From assembly GCF_046557915.1 (NCBI RefSeq), contig NZ_JBHEBG010000007.1, forward strand, positions 1 through 64,000: a stretch of 64,000 bases of DNA, in the 5' to 3' direction. The translations under genes and the position numbers were made by a program. Of the stretch, positions 60,882 through 64,000 are shown piece after piece. This stretch comes from JBHEBG01 sp046557915 (GTDB lineage: Bacteria > Bacteroidota > Bacteroidia > Flavobacteriales > Flavobacteriaceae). The notes beneath the pieces were generated by a model. That model saw only the letters and a list, made by a program, of their open reading frames with translations, searched no databases and was not told the DNA's origin. Within the stretch, counting starts at the first letter, position 1. Every line of letters begins with the position of its first letter.

Positions 60882-62279
60882 TTAAATGTTCTCTGCAATT
60901 TCCAATGCCTTGGTAAGCGCACCTAGTTTATTGTAAGTCTCCTGGAGTTCATTATCTGGATCGGAGGCAGCCACCAAACCTGCGCCGGCCTGGTAATGCA
61001 ACTGATGATTTTTACTTAGAAAGGTCCGGATCATGATTGCATGGTTGTAATTGCCTTTAAAATCCATAAAGCCAATGGCCCCGCCATAATAATCCCTGCT
61101 GGTTTTCTCATATTTTTCTATTAGTTGCATGGCCATATGTTTTGGAGCCCCGCTCAGGGTACCTGCCGGAAAAGTATCGGCTACCACTTTCATGGTTGGA
61201 ATATCCTTTTTCTTTTGACCGGTAACTTTGGATACTAAGTGGATGACATGCGAAAAAAATTGCACCTCGCGGTAGTTCTCTACCTTAACCATATTACCAT
61301 TTCTACTTAGATCGTTCCGAGCGAGATCTACTAACATTACATGCTCGCTATTCTCTTTGGCATCCTCTGTTAATTTTTTGGCCAGCTCGGCATCTTGCTC
61401 ATCATTGCCAGTACGCTTGAAAGTGCCTGCTATGGGATGTATTTCTGCCTTATCGTTGTTCACAACCAACTGTGCTTCGGGCGAGCTACCAAAAATCTTG
61501 AAATTACCGTAGTCAAAATAAAAGAGATAGGGCGATGGATTAATAGATCGTAAGGCCCTATATACATTAAATTCGTCACCTTTAAATTTTTGCGAGAACC
61601 TTCTGGAGAGCACAAGTTGAAATACATCGCCTCTTTGACAGTGTTTTTTTGCAAGGTTTACATGTTCCTTATAAGTTGCATCCTCCAGGTTTGAGGTAGG
61701 TGTTCCTTCTTTGGTAAAGTTATACGAAGCAAAATTTTTAACATTGAGAATTTGCTCTATTTCGTCAATATTTCCATCCCTATCATAACAATGGGCAAAA
61801 ATGTACGCTTCGTTCTTAAAATGGTTTACTGCAATAATGTTTTGGTAAACCGCATAATAAATGTCGGGGATATCCAAGGCCCCTTCTTTTTTGGTAATGT
61901 TTATGTCTTCAAAATAGCGAACGGCGTCATAGGCCATATATCCAAAAAGACCGTTGTTGATAAACTTAAAATCGTTGTCTTTGGTTTCAAATTTTTGTGA
62001 GAAATTGTGTATGGTCAATGGCACTTCAGTATCTTGACCTATTTCCGTGATTGCAGAAGTTCCATCAGGGAAATATTCCGTAATTTTTTCGTTTTGCACT
62101 TTTATGGAAGCAATAGGATTGCAACAGATATATGAAAAGGTATTGTCGTTGGCCCTATAATCACTACTTTCCAAAAGAATGCTGTTTGGAAACCTATCGC
62201 GAATCTTAAGATACACGCTTACCGGGGTAATGGTATCCGCTAGGATTTTCTTATAATCGGTATTCAATTTATATTTCAT
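60882..62279 (-). CDS. trpE: Anthranilate synthase component I
   Basis: A 465-residue chorismate-utilising enzyme making anthranilate with ammonia from TrpG. N-terminal LLESSD is the position of the Trp feedback site (LLESx motif); the C-terminal catalytic region has GDVFQLVLSRRF, IAGTFKRTG, LVDLARNDLSRN, TFPAGTLSGAPK and YYGGAIGFMDFKGN. Start 62279 (MKYKLNTDYKK) is chosen: the longer frame would begin inside the attenuator hairpin at 62321. First structural gene, controlled by the leader upstream; inferred feedback inhibition plus attenuation. Confidence 0.96.
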   Translation of the reverse strand: MKYKLNTDYKKILADTITPVSVYLKIRDRFPNSILLESSDYRANDNTFSYICCNPIASIKVQNEKITEYFPDGTSAITEIGQDTEVPLTIHNFSQKFETKDNDFKFINNGLFGYMAYDAVRYFEDINITKKEGALDIPDIYYAVYQNIIAVNHFKNEAYIFAHCYDRDGNIDEIEQILNVKNFASYNFTKEGTPTSNLEDATYKEHVNLAKKHCQRGDVFQLVLSRRFSQKFKGDEFNVYRALRSINPSPYLFYFDYGNFKIFGSSPEAQLVVNNDKAEIHPIAGTFKRTGNDEQDAELAKKLTEDAKENSEHVMLVDLARNDLSRNGNMVKVENYREVQFFSHVIHLVSKVTGQKKKDIPTMKVVADTFPAGTLSGAPKHMAMQLIEKYEKTSRDYYGGAIGFMDFKGNYNHAIMIRTFLSKNHQLHYQAGAGLVAASDPDNELQETYNKLGALTKALEIAENI

Positions 62280-62292
62280 GTCAAACTTGTAT

Positions 62293-62324
62293 AAAAGAAA
62301 AAGACTTGTCGTGATTGACAAGCC
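62293..62324 (-). terminator. trp attenuator terminator hairpin
   Basis: On the minus strand GGCTTGTC (62324-62317), a 6-nt loop, GACAAGTC (62310-62303) and the tract TTTTTCTTTT (62302-62293). The stem has eight pairs including one G-U. The tract ends 14 bases before the trpE ATG, so it can stop transcription before the operon. Confidence 0.85.
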
Positions 62325-62391
62325 TTTTGTATAATTAACTACATGGGTGCTTAGCTCACGATCTTCTGCGTAAGTTATTCCACCACCATGT
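62310..62391 (-). promoter_or_regulatory. trp leader alternative pairings (regions 1:2 and 2:3)
   Basis: Region 1, ACATGGTG (62391-62384), contains the first Trp codons and pairs with CACCCATGT (62349-62341) with one bulge. Region 2 can instead pair with the terminator's own segment: CGTGA (62360-62356, at the leader stop codon) with TCACG (62314-62310), and AAGC (62352-62349) with GCTT (62323-62320). A ribosome stalled on the Trp codons would cover region 1, leave region 2 free to hold region 3, and so prevent the terminator. Pairings were found by eye, not by folding software. Confidence 0.6.
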
Positions 62392-62412
62392 ATTGTTCGT
62401 TAGCACTTTCAT
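62356..62412 (-). CDS. trpL: trp operon leader peptide with three Trp codons
   Basis: An 18-codon ORF, MKVLTNNTWWWNNLRRRS, ending in TGA. Three consecutive TGG codons lie at 62388-62380. It sits between the trp promoter and the attenuator hairpin, 77 bases upstream of trpE. The plan matches E. coli trpL (14 codons, two Trp). Chance occurrence of a WWW run in such a position is very unlikely. Its stop codon overlaps region 2 of the predicted leader structure, as expected for a ribosome-sensing leader. Confidence 0.85.
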   Translation of the reverse strand: MKVLTNNTWWWNNLRRRS

Positions 62413-62417
62413 TGATC

Positions 62418-62448
62418 CAAAGATAAAAAGGAATTTTAAACCAGCAAA
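62418..62448 (-). promoter_or_regulatory. Consensus Bacteroidota promoter of the trp operon
   Basis: On the minus strand TTTG (62448-62445), exactly 19 bases, then TATCTTTG (62425-62418): a perfect TTTG-N19-TAnnTTTG. The leader ATG at 62412 follows five bases later, so the transcript would begin at or within a few bases of the start codon. Confidence 0.8.
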
Positions 62449-62460
62449 TTTTAATGCTTT

Positions 62461-62501
62461 AAAAATAAAAACCCCATCCCGGAAATAATTTCGGTAGGGG
62501 T
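62461..62501 (-). terminator. Terminator after the YceI gene
   Basis: On the minus strand an ACCCC...GGGGT-ended stem (62501-62471), imperfect in the middle, runs into TTTTTATTTTT. It separates the YceI gene from the trp promoter. Confidence 0.7.
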
Positions 62502-62528
62502 CTTACAAACACTAAACGTCAAAACGCT

Positions 62529-63107
62529 CTAGAACTCTAGGTCTACAACCAGGTCAAATTCATCGTAAATGGTTTTATCCCCCAAATTATCGAAGAAACT
62601 ACCAGATCCATATTTTACGTCATAATTGGCCCTATCTACCTTTAGGGTCGCTGTTGCCTTGCTGCCGTAGATAGAAACATCAAAAGTTACTGCTTTGGTA
62701 ATACCCTTAATGGTTAAATCGCCCGTTACTTCATACGAGTTCTTTCCGGATGCTTCAACACTGGTGAAAACTAGTTTGGAGGTTGGGTGGGTGGCTACTC
62801 CAAAAAAATCGTCGGACTTTAAATGTCCTTCCAACTTGCCTTTGTATTCGCCCTCCAAATCTGTAGAGATCAAGGAAGACATATCCACAACAAATTCTCC
62901 ACCGGTAAGTTTGTCTCCGTCAAAAAGTAAAGATCCCGATTTTAAATCTACCGTTCCAGTGTGTGAACCCGTTACCTTGTAAGCTTTCCATGTTACTTTG
63001 CTTTCGCTAGTTTTAACTTCCTTTTTCTCTCCGTCAATTGGCGTGGTGGCCGTTGCCGAAAACCCAAATACCGCTACCAAAATTAAACTCAATGCATTTT
63101 TTTTCAT
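62529..63107 (-). CDS. YceI family secreted protein
   Basis: A 192-residue protein with a signal peptide (ALSLILVAVFGFSATATTP) and the lipocalin-like YceI beta-barrel: SKVTWKAYKVTGSHTGTVDLKSG, FVVDMSSL, LKSDDFFGVATHPTSKLVF, and the C-terminal YDVKYGSGSFFDNLGDK. YceI proteins bind polyisoprenoids in other species. It follows the nitroreductase gene by 47 bp and MarR beyond that, probably in one transcript. Confidence 0.9.
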   Translation of the reverse strand: MKKNALSLILVAVFGFSATATTPIDGEKKEVKTSESKVTWKAYKVTGSHTGTVDLKSGSLLFDGDKLTGGEFVVDMSSLISTDLEGEYKGKLEGHLKSDDFFGVATHPTSKLVFTSVEASGKNSYEVTGDLTIKGITKAVTFDVSIYGSKATATLKVDRANYDVKYGSGSFFDNLGDKTIYDEFDLVVDLEF

Positions 63108-63154
63108 GATTTCTAAATTTCAATTTTTGTTAATGATTGTTACTGTGTTGTGAT

Positions 63155-63787
63155 TTATATATGTGTAAATAATTCTTCTTTAGATCGCCGCACCTTCTTA
63201 TAATGTTGTGTAGTATCTTCTTCGGACCTATACCCTATGGTGGCCACAACGGCAGCGTTTAACCCTTTTTCCTTTAGCCCCAGTATTTCGTTGTACTTTT
63301 CGGCTTCAAAACCTTCCATGGGGCAGGTATCTATTTTTAATAGGGCCGCTGCAGAAAGGAGGTTTCCAAGGGCCAAGTAGACTTGTCTGCTTGTCCAGCT
63401 TAAGCGCTGCTCTTCCGTTAGATCCAATAACTTCGACTTCATAAAATCCCCATAACCTTGAAGTTCTTCTTGTGGGATACCTCGGGTGTTGCTTACGTTT
63501 TTAATGTAGCCATCCATTAAGTTTTCGTCCACCACTGTGTTATTGGCGAACACAATTAAATGTGAGGCATCTGTAATTTGGGACTGGCCCCAGGATACAG
63601 GTTTTAACTTTTCCCTTATTTCGGGATCGGTTATCACCAATATTTGATAGGGCTGAAGCCCATAAGAAGAGGCACTTAACCTTACCGCTTCCAAAAGCGT
63701 CTCTAAATCTGCTTTTGCAATCTTTTTGGAGGGGTCAAATTTTTTGGTGGCGTAACGCCAGTTTAGGCTATCAATATAATTACTCAT
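63155..63787 (-). CDS. NAD(P)H-dependent nitroreductase-family oxidoreductase
   Basis: A 210-residue FMN flavoprotein of the NfsB/DrgA type. Typical strings are LNWRYATKKFDPSKKI at the N-terminus with the FMN-binding Arg, RLSASSYGLQPYQILVI, ALGNLLSAAALLKIDTCPMEGFE (FMN phosphate and isoalloxazine contact), and the C-terminal KVRRSKEELF. Natural substrate unknown; nitroaromatics or quinones are usual in vitro. Four bases after the marR-like gene, which is likely its regulator. Confidence 0.9.
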   Translation of the reverse strand: MSNYIDSLNWRYATKKFDPSKKIAKADLETLLEAVRLSASSYGLQPYQILVITDPEIREKLKPVSWGQSQITDASHLIVFANNTVVDENLMDGYIKNVSNTRGIPQEELQGYGDFMKSKLLDLTEEQRLSWTSRQVYLALGNLLSAAALLKIDTCPMEGFEAEKYNEILGLKEKGLNAAVVATIGYRSEEDTTQHYKKVRRSKEELFTHI

Positions 63788-63791
63788 CGTT

Positions 63792-64000
63792 TTAAAATTT
63801 ATCCAATAGTTTATTTAATTGTTCAAGTTCTTTATGTGAGAAGCGTTGTAAGACTTGCTTCTCGGTATTGGCCATTTCCTTATCCATCTCGGATAACGCA
63901 TCCAGGCCTTGCTGGGTAATCGTAATTTCTACTTTTCTCCGGTTTGCCTCACATACCATGCGCTCTACATGGCCTCTACAAATAAGCTTGTCTACCAGCC
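63792..64000 (-). CDS. MarR family transcriptional regulator, C-terminal part (runs off the right edge)
   Basis: The last 68 or so codons of a frame that enters from the right edge and stops at TAA (63794-63792). The sequence LICRGHVERMVCEANRRKVE followed by ITITQQGLDALSEMDKEM is the MarR wing (the conserved D/ERR-x-V-x-I-T-x-x-G). The rest is a C-terminal dimerisation helix. The start and the recognition helix are outside the window. Immediately upstream of the nitroreductase, so it probably controls that transcript in response to an aromatic or oxidant. Confidence 0.85.
   Translation of the reverse strand, partial: LVDKLICRGHVERMVCEANRRKVEITITQQGLDALSEMDKEMANTEKQVLQRFSHKELEQLNKLLDKF

Noticed and set aside
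62280..62321. Longer trpE start at 62321
   Set aside because: That ATG lies inside the attenuator stem, and the extra 14 residues are not TrpE-like.
1..64000. tRNA, rRNA, CRISPR, insertion sequences or prophage
   Set aside because: I scanned intergenic spaces for cloverleaf-like or repeat-spacer patterns and the proteins for transposase, integrase or phage features and saw none.

Overview
The window is a chromosomal segment of a member of the Bacteroidota, almost certainly a marine Flavobacteriaceae species of the Maribacter/Zobellia/Arenibacter type. Grounds: low-to-moderate GC, promoters of the Bacteroidota form TTTG-N19-TAnnTTTG, weak Shine-Dalgarno signals, many secreted proteins and lipoproteins, SHNLRS-type histidine kinases, and a flavobacterial housekeeping gene order (rsfS-ftsH-LUD-cdsA-psd-acbp opposite birA). 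I saw no tRNA, rRNA, CRISPR array, insertion sequence or prophage. Genus assignment is inference.

Layout. 1-1190: start of a long, GC-rich, repetitive secreted protein that runs off the left edge. 1544-6091: a same-strand group of two orphan carboxypeptidase-regulatory-like proteins carrying a TonB-box-like motif, a DUF6702 protein and an M1 metallopeptidase. 6186-8201: tatA, a PAP2 phosphatase, an O-methyltransferase and an acetyltransferase. 8253-14711: kynureninase and kynurenine 3-monooxygenase, separated by an AraC regulator, an MFS transporter, a lipoprotein and a ClpP-family protease. 14779-28667: a cysteine-free DUF164 protein, Nif3, LpxK, a GAPDH coupled to a hybrid histidine kinase, LipA, two ECF sigma factors with an RskA-type anti-sigma factor, MurB, an aminotransferase, an aspartyl protease with PDZ domain and a DUF1573 protein. 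28865-33008: ValS, a beta-propeller protein and an acetyltransferase. 33085-37991: a minus-strand housekeeping run (acyl-CoA-binding protein, phosphatidylserine decarboxylase, CdsA, LUD protein, FtsH, RsfS). 38085-49791: BirA, PyrE, NUDIX, an M14 peptidase, a PAS kinase with its response regulator, CoaD, Ddl, a PASTA protein, RluD, YaaA and the tiny ribosomal protein THX. 50026-55794: pyruvate carboxylase, a uracil-DNA-glycosylase-family protein and an M20 peptidase. 55828-62448: the complete tryptophan operon trpEGDCFBA with its control region. 62529-64000: YceI, a nitroreductase and the end of a MarR regulator.

The best find is the control region of the trp operon. Between the YceI terminator and trpE there is a consensus promoter, an 18-codon leader ORF with three consecutive Trp codons (MKVLTNNTWWWNNLRRRS), alternative pairing segments, and a terminator hairpin with a U-rich tail ending 14 bases before the trpE start. 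This is the architecture of ribosome-mediated transcription attenuation, with the leader start codon at or very near the predicted 5' end of the transcript. The same chromosome segment encodes two kynurenine-pathway enzymes for tryptophan breakdown, so synthesis and degradation genes lie about 40 kb apart.
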